Assembly: GCA_964035575.1 (NCBI GenBank)
Contig: OZ037912.1
Location: 1,116,001-1,180,000 of the forward strand
Direction of reading: 5' to 3'
Length of the DNA: 64,000 nucleotides
Origin: Rhynchopus sp. YZ270_cl-10
Lineage: Eukaryota; Euglenozoa; Diplonemea; Diplonemida; Diplonemidae
Shown in pieces: positions 21,496 to 31,249 of this stretch (the first letter of the stretch is position 1; every line of letters starts with the position of its first letter). The notes beneath the pieces are model-generated. The model had not been told where the DNA came from. It ran no database searches and saw nothing but the letters and a program-made list of their open reading frames with translations. The position numbers and the translations under genes were made by a program.

Positions 21496-21550
21496 GGTGA
21501 CTAAGCACGAGAGGCTTAGGGTCATCTTATAAACTTTTCTTTTCTTTGGT
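21496..21550 (+). promoter_or_regulatory. Hairpin motif D upstream of the adenylate cyclase gene
   Basis: GTGACTAAGCACGAGAGGC, TTAGGGTCATC, TTATAAAC and a T/C-rich tract. CTAAGC and GCTTAG can pair. A candidate acceptor AG follows at 21621-21622 (CCTTTACAG), 31 bases before the ATG. Confidence 0.45.
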
Positions 21551-21652
21551 TCGACTACTCTTTGTCCCGTTGTCCCATACTTACTATCCTGCACTTTACA
21601 CAACCACACACAACCTTTACAGATCTGGGTCATCTTTTGCGCTTCTGGGAGA

Positions 21653-23719
21653 ATGCCTGCGTGCTTATGGACGTATGTGAGAAATGCTATCTCGCTGGAC
21701 GGCACCCTGAGTGCGAAGGAGCGCAGGCCGCGTCAGCTGTTCCTGGTGCTGATGTCGCTGATTGCGGTGAGTCTGGCCGGGAATCTGATGTACTTCGCAC
21801 CCTCGATGCACCATGCAGTCGTGCAGAACGCGGCGAGCGGGATTATGGCAATTGGTGCCTCGTTCTGTGTGGTCTGGATCCTGCTCAAGTTCCCCCTCTC
21901 CACAGGTCTCGTCGTCAGCATCTTGTACACAGGGGCAGCATGTTTATTTCTCCTCGATTTGTCAGGGCGTTCCTTCTTCCGCCCGACGTGGCCGCTGCTG
22001 GTGCTCGTCATCGACTTCCTGCTGGTGATGCGTGTTAACGAACGCTACACCGTAGCCCTCGTCGTTGCGGTCATCATGTGGCTTGTGTTGATGATATTCG
22101 AAGAAAGCTTCCGGTTTGGTCTTCTCGACGCACCCGGCCTCATCCCGCAAGAGGGGAAGAACGGACGAAGGGAGTTTTACTTACAGCTCACATCCTGCGA
22201 CGCACTGCCGTGTGCAACTGACTTCTCTGTGGGAAGTCTCTTTGTGACGATCCTCGTTTTTGTGCTTGACTTCATAGCTACACGTGGTTTTGCACGGGAG
22301 GTGCTAGCCGAGCAAGCTGCCATGGAACGGACGATCGCAGCTGTGCAGGAGATTGCGTCGCTTCTTGCAGGCTACGACGTGGAAGGTGTGGCGCGAATGC
22401 TGTCATCTGACGCCACCTGTCTCCCAGAGGAGATGCACAACATGCTTTGGCAGATGGAGCAGAACCTGCGGCGCTACCGTCCCTACCTCCCTGCTGCGCT
22501 GTTTGAGGAGGAAGGGTGCGACGTGGCCGTGTCTGGTGCGCCGCCACCAGGGCTGCATAGTCAGGAGTGCACAATCGTCTTTACAGACATCCGTCTATCG
22601 ACCACAATATGGGAGTGTGAACCCGATGGTATGCACGTTGCCCTGCGTGTGCACAACACTGTTGTGCGGGATGTAATACGTCAGTTCAGCGGGTACGAGG
22701 TGAAGACCATCGGTGACGCGTTTATGGTTGCGTTTGACTGTGCTGCGAACGCTGCCTGCTTCTCCCTCCACATGCACGAGAGGCTTCTTGCTGCGGACTG
22801 GCCTGTGTCGCTGATGGATGTGCCTGTGTGTGCGCAGCAAGGCTCCCTGTGGGGTGGGCTTACCATTCGCATCGGGATGAACAGCGGCCCAGTCACCACA
22901 GAGAAGAGCACCTTAACTGGGCGGACAGACTACTTCGGCCACACCGTGAACCAGGCATCCCGTCTTGAGAGTACGTGCAAGCCAGGAGCTGTGGCGATGC
23001 CTGCAGCTCTGTGGGAGAAGCTGCAGGGTGATCTCCAGTGTGACGGTGTGTCGGAATGCGGCACGATCGAACTGAAGGGCATTGCGGATGCTGTAGCTGT
23101 GTGTTGGGTGTGGCCCACGAGTCTCTCAGGGCGGCGTCTGCAACCGCTGAACGAGAACACGACCTATTCGCCTGTCGGGTCGATGGTGAGCAGGGAGGTG
23201 TCAAGTTGCATGTCGCTCGCCACGGTGACCAACCATGTGCACTACCTGCGACAAACACTGGGCACTGTGGGTGTGATTGAGCTGACAACAGGTGCCGACG
23301 CCGTCGCGAACATGAATGCCGGTGTCGCGATGCTATCTGTTGCCCTGGACCAAAGCCACGGCACTCTGATGACTGTGCTCGGAAACCGTCTTTGTGTTGG
23401 GTGGAACGTGATCCGTGCGACACCGTCACATGCAGAGTCTGCTGTGTGTTTTGCTGCACGTCTGAGCCACTCTGTTCCGATGTTTGGTGCTGCGGGTATT
23501 GTGAGTGGCACCTTCCAGCACGGGGATGTGGGCTCACGCACACAGCGTTTCCTGACTGTAATGGGCCCAGTTGTGACACGGAGCTGGGCTCTGTGCGAAG
23601 CTGCGGCGAACGAAGGGAGGGTGTGCCTCTACGCGCCGCCTGAGGAGACTGCGCTGCCTGCGTCTGTTGCGCGGCACCTTGCCCAGCACACTATCTTGGG
23701 TGCGTACCCCGTGCTGTGA
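21653..23719 (+). CDS. Multi-pass class III adenylate cyclase with a degenerate second cyclase domain
   Basis: A 688-residue protein predicted to make cAMP at a membrane. About six hydrophobic segments lie within residues 28-206, followed by a helical linker with RRYRPYLPAAL. The cyclase domain spans about 300-485. Metal-binding Asp D312 (VFTDIR) and D355 (KTIGDAFM) are present. K351 and D426 (TDYFG) are the adenine-selecting pair, and N433 and R437 (TVNQASR) are the transition-state residues, so the set for ATP use is complete. Residues about 500-688 look like a second cyclase fold that lost its metal sites (VIELTTG and LGNRL in the matching positions). The gene lies 975 bp upstream of the first receptor gene on the same strand. 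Guanylate cyclase activity is unlikely because Lys stands where Glu would be expected. Intronless. Confidence 0.88.
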   Translation: MPACLWTYVRNAISLDGTLSAKERRPRQLFLVLMSLIAVSLAGNLMYFAPSMHHAVVQNAASGIMAIGASFCVVWILLKFPLSTGLVVSILYTGAACLFLLDLSGRSFFRPTWPLLVLVIDFLLVMRVNERYTVALVVAVIMWLVLMIFEESFRFGLLDAPGLIPQEGKNGRREFYLQLTSCDALPCATDFSVGSLFVTILVFVLDFIATRGFAREVLAEQAAMERTIAAVQEIASLLAGYDVEGVARMLSSDATCLPEEMHNMLWQMEQNLRRYRPYLPAALFEEEGCDVAVSGAPPPGLHSQECTIVFTDIRLSTTIWECEPDGMHVALRVHNTVVRDVIRQFSGYEVKTIGDAFMVAFDCAANAACFSLHMHERLLAADWPVSLMDVPVCAQQGSLWGGLTIRIGMNSGPVTTEKSTLTGRTDYFGHTVNQASRLESTCKPGAVAMPAALWEKLQGDLQCDGVSECGTIELKGIADAVAVCWVWPTSLSGRRLQPLNENTTYSPVGSMVSREVSSCMSLATVTNHVHYLRQTLGTVGVIELTTGADAVANMNAGVAMLSVALDQSHGTLMTVLGNRLCVGWNVIRATPSHAESAVCFAARLSHSVPMFGAAGIVSGTFQHGDVGSRTQRFLTVMGPVVTRSWALCEAAANEGRVCLYAPPEETALPASVARHLAQHTILGAYPVL

Positions 23720-24288
23720 GTGCTAACAGGGGTGAACGAGGTTGTTTTTGGTTCTGCTGACCACATTTTAATGTTGTGGAACCTCATATGTTGCAACGGA
23801 AAATCATGGTTAACCTGTGATCGTTTTATATTTTGACTTTTCACCGTTTTATGCAGTGTAACATTCTTGTCCACGTGCATTAAAATACTGTGTGGCGGCA
23901 TTTACATGTCAGTATACACTTTACTTTTCGGTGCCCGATTGAGTAATATTTGGAAATGAGGTTTTCGGGGTTTTGTCGGGACTTTTGGGGTTTGAAAAAC
24001 AAAATGGATGGATGCGATCAACAAACAACAAATAACGCATAAATAAAGAAGGATATTTGGTGCTATATGGGAAATCTGTCAACGACCTGTCAATATCGGG
24101 CGGGGGAGGGTCATTTTTTAATTTACCTTTGCCATTTTTTCAGGTACACAAAACCTTCACTACCAGGTACCACTACCCTACCGTTACCATTAACACATCG
24201 AGCAGGCGCTGTGACTTCAAAGCTCTTGGCGTGGTATTGGCTGCGTTGCCACATGCTGACCCTTTAACAGAGTCGTTCACATTTTCTA
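23720..24288. other. Spacer between cyclase and receptor gene 1
   Basis: Probable 3' UTR of the adenylate cyclase followed by sequence without a recognised feature. Confidence 0.4.
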
Positions 24289-24389
24289 CAGTTGGACAAG
24301 TGATATTGGCGAACAAAAAAGGCGCCAATTGCAAGAAAACCCCCAAAATCCGCCAATATTATTTGGTCGCCAAGTTTCTTGTCCAACTG
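24289..24389. mobile_element. Tc1/mariner-like MITE, 101 bp, TA target duplication
   Basis: The ends CAGTTGGACAAG and CTTGTCCAACTG are perfect inverted repeats flanked by TA on each side (24287-24288 and 24390-24391). The interior carries GCGACCAAATAATATTGGCG in inverted orientation. Same family as 60378-60510. Both lie upstream of receptor gene copies. Confidence 0.85.
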
Positions 24390-24633
24390 TAATTTAAATT
24401 TGTATGGCGCGAGACAGCACTCTGTCACATCGCTTTCCAAAGTGCGAAGTCTGCTCCTTTGTTGCGTCACGGTTCGCAACTGGGTGCACGCAGGTCTGTC
24501 TGCTGCTCCTGAGTCCTTAGTACAAGCCATACACTCCAGTAGACACCTATGGAGATCCATTCCCAACACACCGTCTTGGTCTACAGTGGATTCATGGCAT
24601 ACGATGAGCAGGGATGTTCCACAAACATACATA

Positions 24634-24693
24634 CACACACCACCAGACACCGTTTTCGGTTGCTAACTTTTGAAGCCCCTTTTTAGTGAAAAA
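24634..24693 (+). promoter_or_regulatory. Conserved 5' block of receptor gene 1 with splice-acceptor look
   Basis: Shared almost unchanged with copies 2 and 3: CACCACCAGACACCGTTTT, TTGCTAAC (branch-site like), GAAGCCCCTTTTTAG, then the start codon 8 bases later. It resembles a branch site plus pyrimidine-AG acceptor for trans-splicing or a 5' UTR intron. Confidence 0.5.
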
Positions 24694-27600
24694 ATGACCC
24701 CGATGCGGGGAAGACGTGTGGAGGGTGTGGTGCTGCTGCTTGCGGTGGCTGTGCTGCCAGGAATGGTTGTCGCAGACATCCCTGAGTGCAACACAGACCT
24801 CTGGCAGTGCCACTACTACGTGTCGCCGACGTTTGCACAGGCGATCCGGATGAAGTTTGACGGACAGTGGAGGCAAATCAAAGCAGACCCGAAGCTGCAC
24901 GACGCGTACTGCGACCCGGAGATGTGGAAGACGCGGTCTGAGATCTGTGGGGGATGCCCCATCAAGCTCACGCTGTCTTCGCCGTCGTCGCTGACGAAGG
25001 ATGTGATCTGCCTGCGCGACAACGCGTTTGCACCTTACTCGCTGAACCAGCACATGGACCTGAAGCACGCGCTGAACGGGAAGGAACTGGAGATTGTGGT
25101 GCCTGAGAACGACGGGTGCAACGCTGCAGACTGGGCGACGAAGAACTTTGCGGGCAAGATAGCGATTGTGAACAACAGGCTTCGCACGTGCACGTACAAC
25201 CAGAAGTTTGCGCATGCTGCTGCGGCTGGGGCTGTGATTGGCCTGATGTCTGCGTCGCGGGGGAAGCACTATGTGTGGAACTGGCACGTGTACAAGATGA
25301 CTGGTGACGGGAAGGCCTTCCCAAACATGCTTGCGTATGCGCTGGAGTCGTTCCACGGGGACCAGATCTATGCTGCGACGTCGACTGTGCGGGGCAAGGT
25401 GGAGTACTCGTGCAGTGTGTACAGCAACAGGGAGACGGACATGTCGCTGAACTACGACGAGGACGACTGTCCGTGGTGGTTCCTGGGTGGTATTAATATG
25501 TGTGACAAAGAGTTCACCGGACGGCGGAGGATGTGCACGCGGTGCCCGCTGGAGATCGACGTTGGTGACCCCACCTTCAAGCCGTGTGTGTGGGGACCCG
25601 ACTTCAACCCAGCGCGGAAGGAGAACTACCTGACGGGAACACTGAGCCTCCCTTCGACACAGAACGTGGTGTATCTGTCGAGGTCGTACATGACGGATGA
25701 CGGCTGCAGCGACGCGTCGTGGGCTGGGCTGTCTGGAAAGCTGGTGGCATTCCAGCCGGAGCGTTGGAGGGGTCCGTGCTCGCACTATGAGTCTGTGATG
25801 CGTGCTCAGCGTGCAGGTGTGTCTGGGGTGATTCTTGTGGTGAGGCCAAATCACTGGCATCTTACCCGTCTTCAGGGCACGCAGCAAAACATCAAGATCC
25901 CGATTGGTACAATTTCTGGGAAGCACAGTGAACGCTGGATCAACTGGATGATGCAGGGGACGGCTCTCCCGAACGGCCGTGGGTGGGAGCGTGCGAACCC
26001 GATGGCGAAGGGGGTGCTGATCCCACACGAGGTGACGCCTGCGCCGCCGGTGAAGGTGGAGCTGGTGGAGCCCATCCCTGAGGAGGACACGGATGAGGTG
26101 ACGTCTGAGGCGGGGTTCGTTGTGTCTGTGATTCTGATCCCGCTTCTGCTGATTGTGCTGTGTGTGCACTTTGCGCTGACACGTCAGTCTGGGCTGTCTG
26201 GGCCTGGTGTGCCGCTGGAGGTTATGTCGACAACGCTGTCGGTGGTGCTGCTGGTTGTGCTTGCACTGGCCACGTTTGCACTGACGAACAAGGCTGGACA
26301 GGACTCACTCGACACGTCGAAGGCGAACGCCGACAACGCAATGATGTACGCGTCTGGGCGGAACAAGGGGAACGTGGACTCAATGGCGGCGCAGGTGATG
26401 GGACAGATGGTGCAGGTTGCATACTCGACGTTGGATGCGTTCCTTCTGGACGGAAACGACAAGGGAGACACCATCCGGGCAATGTTCCAAACAGACCACG
26501 ACGGAACATTCGCAACGTTCGTTCAGCACCGCAACAGAGTTGCATACATTCAACGTGCACGGTCTGTGGGTCATTACCTCAATTCTGGGTGGACATACCA
26601 GGTTGTCACAAAGCAGGGATTCTTCATGGATAACCTGCGTGTGAACGACTACCGTGTGCAGGATGCCCTCGGCCGCACCATCTTCGACACAAACAGCGCA
26701 GACAACTTTGGTATTATGCAGAACACCATTGAAGGCAACAATGCTGCTGTGAACGACAAGGGTCCGAACGTGCCAAAAGCCCTGTGGAACCCACTGCACT
26801 GGGCGTTCAGCAACAAGCTTCCGACGGATGCGTTCACTTGGCAGCAAGCGGAAGCTGTTGCAGGTAGGGCTAGGGTTGTCACCGACGCTGTGCAGTCGTA
26901 CACGTACTCGCGCTTCCTGCGGTCGCCGGTTATGACGCTGTACTTCACGTTCTCAAAGGCAACGGGAGGGGACCTAACGACTGACGGGATTGTGTTTTGC
27001 AGCAGAGGTCTTGCGGAGCTGTCGCGCAAGCTGAAGAGCAACCTGGGGACGTGGGACAGATCCGTGAAGTTTGGAGAGAATGCGACTCTGGTGGTGCTGG
27101 ACCAGACGACAGGGAACATCATTGCGAGCAACTACATGTCCAACACCTTCTACACAAGCGAGGTGTACGGGGAGATCTTCGGGCCGACGAACACAGAGCG
27201 CGACGAGACACTGCAGTTTGGGTACAAGCTGGAGACTGTGGACACAACTTCACTGATTCCACTGAACGCAATTGCGAACAAGTGGCGGACGGAACACGGA
27301 GGCCTGGTGCTGCGTGGTGCCTCGTCGTCCGCGACGGGAGCGGCACTGTTTACGTTTGACCAGAAGGACTACTACGACACACACGGGAACTCGCGCACGC
27401 TTCTGCTGGTGAACTTTGAGGGTGGGATCAAGGACGCGTCGAAGGAGAACTGGGACGTTGTTGGGGCAGGGGTGCAGACGACGTCGGATGGCGACTTCAA
27501 GCAGGTCGGGGTGTTCTCCGGCTCTGCACCTGTGCTGGTGCACACATACCTGACGACACGTGTGGCACGTGTGGCACAGCAGGAGTCTCAGGAGTACAAG

Positions 27601-29568
27601 CTGACGGCACCGCACCCTGTGCCTGGGGTATCCGGGTCTGCGGTGTACACACTGCGGAACAGTTCTGACCTGACACAGAAGACGTGGGTGCACAGAGACC
27701 CCTTCTTCAGATACCACGACTACACGCTGTCGGTGTTCATCCGCCCTGACGTGGACATGAACGAGGGTGACAGCAGCCCGACGTCACCGCGCATCTTCTC
27801 CGACACACAGATCGGAGACTCTGCAATCCGCTGGTACGCGAACGGGGAGCTGAGGATTGCGCTCCTGCGGTACGGGTGCTGGGCAAAGCCGATCAAGGGT
27901 GGTCTGAGGGCTGGCCAGTGGGTGCATCTGGCTGCTGTTGTGAACTTTGTGGCGAAGACGTGTGTGGTGTACATGAACGGTGTTCCGATGTCGAGTGGGG
28001 AGATGCCTGGGCTTGTGGAGACGATGTTCCTTCCGTACACGGGGGAGCCGATGCAGATCGGGCTGCACTACAAGGGACGGATGGACGAGTTCCAGGTTGT
28101 GAGGAAGGCGTTGACACAGGAGGATGTGCTGCAGCTGTACAACAACGGGAAGCCTGGTGGGGACCCGATCTCTGTGGGGAGCAGGACGTGGATGGCTAAC
28201 TTCGACACTCTGGTGGGTACCTCGGGCAGCTCTCACTCTTTGCGCTCGTACCTCGTTGGTGCCCTTGTGCCTGTGAACGACATCACACGTGACGTGGACA
28301 AGGCAACAGCGCGGAGCAACATGATTCTGTCGATCCAGAACGAGAACATCGACAAGGAGCTGGAGCGGAAGCTGGCTGTGACTGTGCTTGTGGTGGTGGT
28401 GATCTGCCTGGTTGCTGTGCTGCTGTTCATGGTGTTCAACAGGATGATCACGTCCCCGTTTGCGTCCTTCGCGGAGAACATGAAGTCTGTTGCGATGATG
28501 CGTCTGGAGGAGGTGTCGTCGAAGAAGGTGTTGATCCAGGAGCTGAACGTGATGGGGAAGGCCATGGACCAGATGGTTGACAACATCAAGCAGTTCAGGA
28601 ACTTCATGCCGCAGTCCCTCATCCACGCGCTTGAGGATGCCACTGAGGAAGAGGACAACTCAGCGTCTCAGCCGTCGAGGTTGACTAATGCCTCTCGTCC
28701 CACCACGTCAACCAGCAGGTCTTCGTCTAAATCCACACACCTGTCTCGTGCGCTGGGGAAGCTTGCCTCAGATGCCACTCATGTGGGACTGGCGAAGAAG
28801 AAGGTGTCGCTGTGCCTCGTGAACATGGCGCAGATGCACACCATCACGGAAAAGGCTTCCGATGAGACTGTGATTGACATGCACTCCGAGTACCTGACGA
28901 GCGTGTTGGAGACATTCGTGGCTGGACGTGCTATTGCAGACACGTTTGCGGGGGACAAGGTGATGGGATCCTTCAATGCTGTGCGCAACTGCAGTGGTCA
29001 CGCTTGCTTTGCTGCCAAGGTTGCCCTCGTGATTCAGCGTTTAAGTGTTTTAAACGAGAAGTCAGGGAAACCCACGCTGACTTGCGCAACTGTGACGGGT
29101 ACGTGCAAGGTCGGGAACTTGGGCGTGACGGGAATGAAGAAGTTCACTGTGATTGGGTCCATTGTGAGCTGGCTGCACGCCTTGGAGAGGTACGGAAGCG
29201 CACACGGATTCAGCCCTGTTGCAGACAACGACGTGTTCGACGCCACACTGGGACAAATGAGATATATGCTTGTGGCCTCTGTGCAGTACCCGAAGAGACA
29301 GCTTTCAGGAACCCGTGTCTTCGTGGTTCAGTCTGAGTTTGAGTCAGGCGACGACGAGTGGATGTACCAGCTCGCACAGAGTGAGGCGGGAGACGTCAAC
29401 GCAAAATGGAACGAGGTTGTGACGCACATTGTGAGGAACAACTGGCCTTCCGTCCCACAGGACTTCAGTATCCTGCAGCATCAGCACATCCCCGAGGCGG
29501 TGTTGAAGAAGGTGAAGGAAGCAGTCATGGAGAAGCACTACACTCCCGAAACCATCACCTACCACTAG
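24694..29568 (+). CDS. Giant receptor with PA, Cache-like and LamG-like domains and a pseudo-cyclase tail, copy 1
   Basis: 1,624 residues. Signal peptide 1-27 (cut after VVA). Two PA-type domains follow, about 90-260 and 320-430, each with a DGC..A(D/S)WA motif. Helices lie at about 474-496 and 512-530. A long extracellular region 535-1225 has a Cache-like sensor into which a LamG-like domain (about 900-1155, LLLVNFEGG to MDEFQVVRKAL) appears inserted. The third helix is at 1226-1248, then a HAMP/coiled-coil-like linker ending FRNFMPQSLI. Residues 1369-1560 have the class III cyclase fold, but the first metal Asp is N1377 (CLVNMA); D1421 is kept, and the Asn/Arg catalytic pair is missing (IVSWLHALER). 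It is therefore probably a sensor or regulator, not an enzyme. Start: ATG 24694; an upstream in-frame TTG lies in the UTR block. Domain names rest on visible motifs, not searches. Confidence 0.8.
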   Translation: MTPMRGRRVEGVVLLLAVAVLPGMVVADIPECNTDLWQCHYYVSPTFAQAIRMKFDGQWRQIKADPKLHDAYCDPEMWKTRSEICGGCPIKLTLSSPSSLTKDVICLRDNAFAPYSLNQHMDLKHALNGKELEIVVPENDGCNAADWATKNFAGKIAIVNNRLRTCTYNQKFAHAAAAGAVIGLMSASRGKHYVWNWHVYKMTGDGKAFPNMLAYALESFHGDQIYAATSTVRGKVEYSCSVYSNRETDMSLNYDEDDCPWWFLGGINMCDKEFTGRRRMCTRCPLEIDVGDPTFKPCVWGPDFNPARKENYLTGTLSLPSTQNVVYLSRSYMTDDGCSDASWAGLSGKLVAFQPERWRGPCSHYESVMRAQRAGVSGVILVVRPNHWHLTRLQGTQQNIKIPIGTISGKHSERWINWMMQGTALPNGRGWERANPMAKGVLIPHEVTPAPPVKVELVEPIPEEDTDEVTSEAGFVVSVILIPLLLIVLCVHFALTRQSGLSGPGVPLEVMSTTLSVVLLVVLALATFALTNKAGQDSLDTSKANADNAMMYASGRNKGNVDSMAAQVMGQMVQVAYSTLDAFLLDGNDKGDTIRAMFQTDHDGTFATFVQHRNRVAYIQRARSVGHYLNSGWTYQVVTKQGFFMDNLRVNDYRVQDALGRTIFDTNSADNFGIMQNTIEGNNAAVNDKGPNVPKALWNPLHWAFSNKLPTDAFTWQQAEAVAGRARVVTDAVQSYTYSRFLRSPVMTLYFTFSKATGGDLTTDGIVFCSRGLAELSRKLKSNLGTWDRSVKFGENATLVVLDQTTGNIIASNYMSNTFYTSEVYGEIFGPTNTERDETLQFGYKLETVDTTSLIPLNAIANKWRTEHGGLVLRGASSSATGAALFTFDQKDYYDTHGNSRTLLLVNFEGGIKDASKENWDVVGAGVQTTSDGDFKQVGVFSGSAPVLVHTYLTTRVARVAQQESQEYKLTAPHPVPGVSGSAVYTLRNSSDLTQKTWVHRDPFFRYHDYTLSVFIRPDVDMNEGDSSPTSPRIFSDTQIGDSAIRWYANGELRIALLRYGCWAKPIKGGLRAGQWVHLAAVVNFVAKTCVVYMNGVPMSSGEMPGLVETMFLPYTGEPMQIGLHYKGRMDEFQVVRKALTQEDVLQLYNNGKPGGDPISVGSRTWMANFDTLVGTSGSSHSLRSYLVGALVPVNDITRDVDKATARSNMILSIQNENIDKELERKLAVTVLVVVVICLVAVLLFMVFNRMITSPFASFAENMKSVAMMRLEEVSSKKVLIQELNVMGKAMDQMVDNIKQFRNFMPQSLIHALEDATEEEDNSASQPSRLTNASRPTTSTSRSSSKSTHLSRALGKLASDATHVGLAKKKVSLCLVNMAQMHTITEKASDETVIDMHSEYLTSVLETFVAGRAIADTFAGDKVMGSFNAVRNCSGHACFAAKVALVIQRLSVLNEKSGKPTLTCATVTGTCKVGNLGVTGMKKFTVIGSIVSWLHALERYGSAHGFSPVADNDVFDATLGQMRYMLVASVQYPKRQLSGTRVFVVQSEFESGDDEWMYQLAQSEAGDVNAKWNEVVTHIVRNNWPSVPQDFSILQHQHIPEAVLKKVKEAVMEKHYTPETITYH

Positions 29569-29941
29569 TCAGCACCCCACCCCCCGTCTCCGTTGTTCTA
29601 TGTTGGATCTTTCCAGGTGACCGACCCTAATCCGGACATATTTTGTATTGTTTAGATGAGTGCCTTCCCCAGGTATGAGGATCTCTACTTGGCGATTTCG
29701 CATCATCCCCGACAACGCGTTTGTGAGCACTTTCACACAAGGTGAGGTTGCGCGATCTACGGTGTTGAAGTGACAAAGCGCGAGGGCTTAGTAGGGCAAG
29801 GGGTTATGTGACAAACGGGGTGTGCTGTGAACATGGGGGTACCCTCGCTCCTGGCACTCCACCCTGTAGTAATAATCTACAACACGCCCAGCACGCTGCT
29901 CTTCTGACACACGTTTCCTCTGTATGATGTGCACACTTCCG
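29569..29941. other. 3' flank of receptor gene 1
   Basis: The first 65 bases resemble the 3' flank of copy 2 (shared CTTTCCAGGTGAC word), consistent with duplicated 3' UTRs. A diverged hairpin motif D lies at 29769-29800. Confidence 0.45.
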
Positions 29942-30320
29942 GTTCTCCAATGGACAACTCTTCTGTACTTATATGAGTACACAAATGTTACACCGGTACT
30001 TTTTCCCGCTGATATGCTGACCTGCGTACTTACCGTTGGGTTTCATGTTTGCCTTCTGGCGAACTCTTGTACAATACCCGTCTTTAAAACATTTTTTTGC
30101 TGCAATAAAAACATTTCTCCCGCTGAGAGAAACTTTTCGTTTGTGTGTATTTTTAAGGGACCCATCCCCACTCAACACACCCTCATGCTTATCCAAACCC
30201 CTTTCTTTTGTGTAGCCTTCCAAAGTGAATGCAGTGAAGATACACCCTTAGTACTTATCGCAACCTTTTACAAGGTACGATTGAGCACATAACCCGAGTG
30301 TTGGTGATACGACGAAACAA
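29942..30320 (+). repeat. Array spacer repeat R, uninterrupted copy
   Basis: About 380 bp from TCTCCAATGGACAACTC to GGTGATACGACGAAACAA. The second copy (56310-59377), upstream of receptor copy 3, has the same sequence but is split by two insertions. The pair marks corresponding spacers of the receptor array. No coding frame is conserved. Confidence 0.8.
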
Positions 30321-30974
30321 ATCACTGCTCAGTTTTGCAAGAATAGTAAAAGCTCTTTATTGCCGTGAAAGAAAAAAAAGTACCGAGACACCCGATTTCG
30401 GGTCACTACCGCCTTTTCATTTTACCGTGGAGAGAAAATGACCAAGATAAAGTGAAAAAAGGGCGAAAGGGAAAAAGGGACAAAGTTTAGATAACTCTTT
30501 TTTTTTTTGGACACCCCTTTCCTTTTATAAATGCGAAGCATCTGAAATCCCCCTTTTGGGGGACGAATAAGGTTACCGAGTCTGCTGAACCTACTTCCAA
30601 CAGCGCTGTCGAGCAGATCATGATGGACGAGGTGCAACCGTTCCAGTAGTTATGACAGCGTTTGTGCGCATAGCTGCAGAGCAGAGTGCTGGGCGTGGTT
30701 CATAATCAGCTCGAAGCACACCACGCAAAAACGCAAAAATCATATCTAGCGAGAGCCACGGCAAATGTGAGATGTGCTTCTTGCGCAAAGGCACCTGCCG
30801 TAGTGCAAGTAACATATTGCACAGCCTCAACCATAATGAGAATTTTTGCCTCGAAATTGTGATGGACTGTACAAGCCACAGCTTGACGCGCTGTGGTGCC
30901 TGCCAAATGGACAGAAAAATGCTCAAAGAGTTCTTCCTATTGATCAAGACAACGCAGGACGGCACACAACCAGT
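30321..30974. other. Spacer before the MULE-like insertion
   Basis: No supported gene. Confidence 0.4.
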
Positions 30975-31249
30975 ATATATCAAGGGATAAGGACAGTCTG
31001 GCCCACTACGTTTGACTTTTGGACAGTATGGGCCCAACATGTTTCGATAAAGACAGTTCAGCCCCAAACGTTTGCAAAAAAGACAGTTCAGACCCAGGCA
31101 GCTGCACCCACCTGAGCCCAAAAATGCTCACATCACCGTGCGCTGGTCAGAGGTCTGACCAGGTATACCTGGTCAGATTTATGACCAGGTACACCTGGTC
31201 AGATCTGACCAGATACCTGGTCATCCCCCCAGGTACCCAGGACCCCAAA

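Noticed and set aside
24670-24693. TTG start eight codons before the receptor ATG (also 33261 and 60752)
   Set aside because: It lies in the conserved non-coding 5' block with the TTTTTAG acceptor-like end. The ATG gives a normal signal peptide.
24592-26169. 525-aa minus-strand frame opposite receptor gene 1 and similar ones opposite copies 2 and 3
   Set aside because: These are shadows of the strong codon bias on the + strand: His/Arg/Leu-rich, and no recognisable domain.
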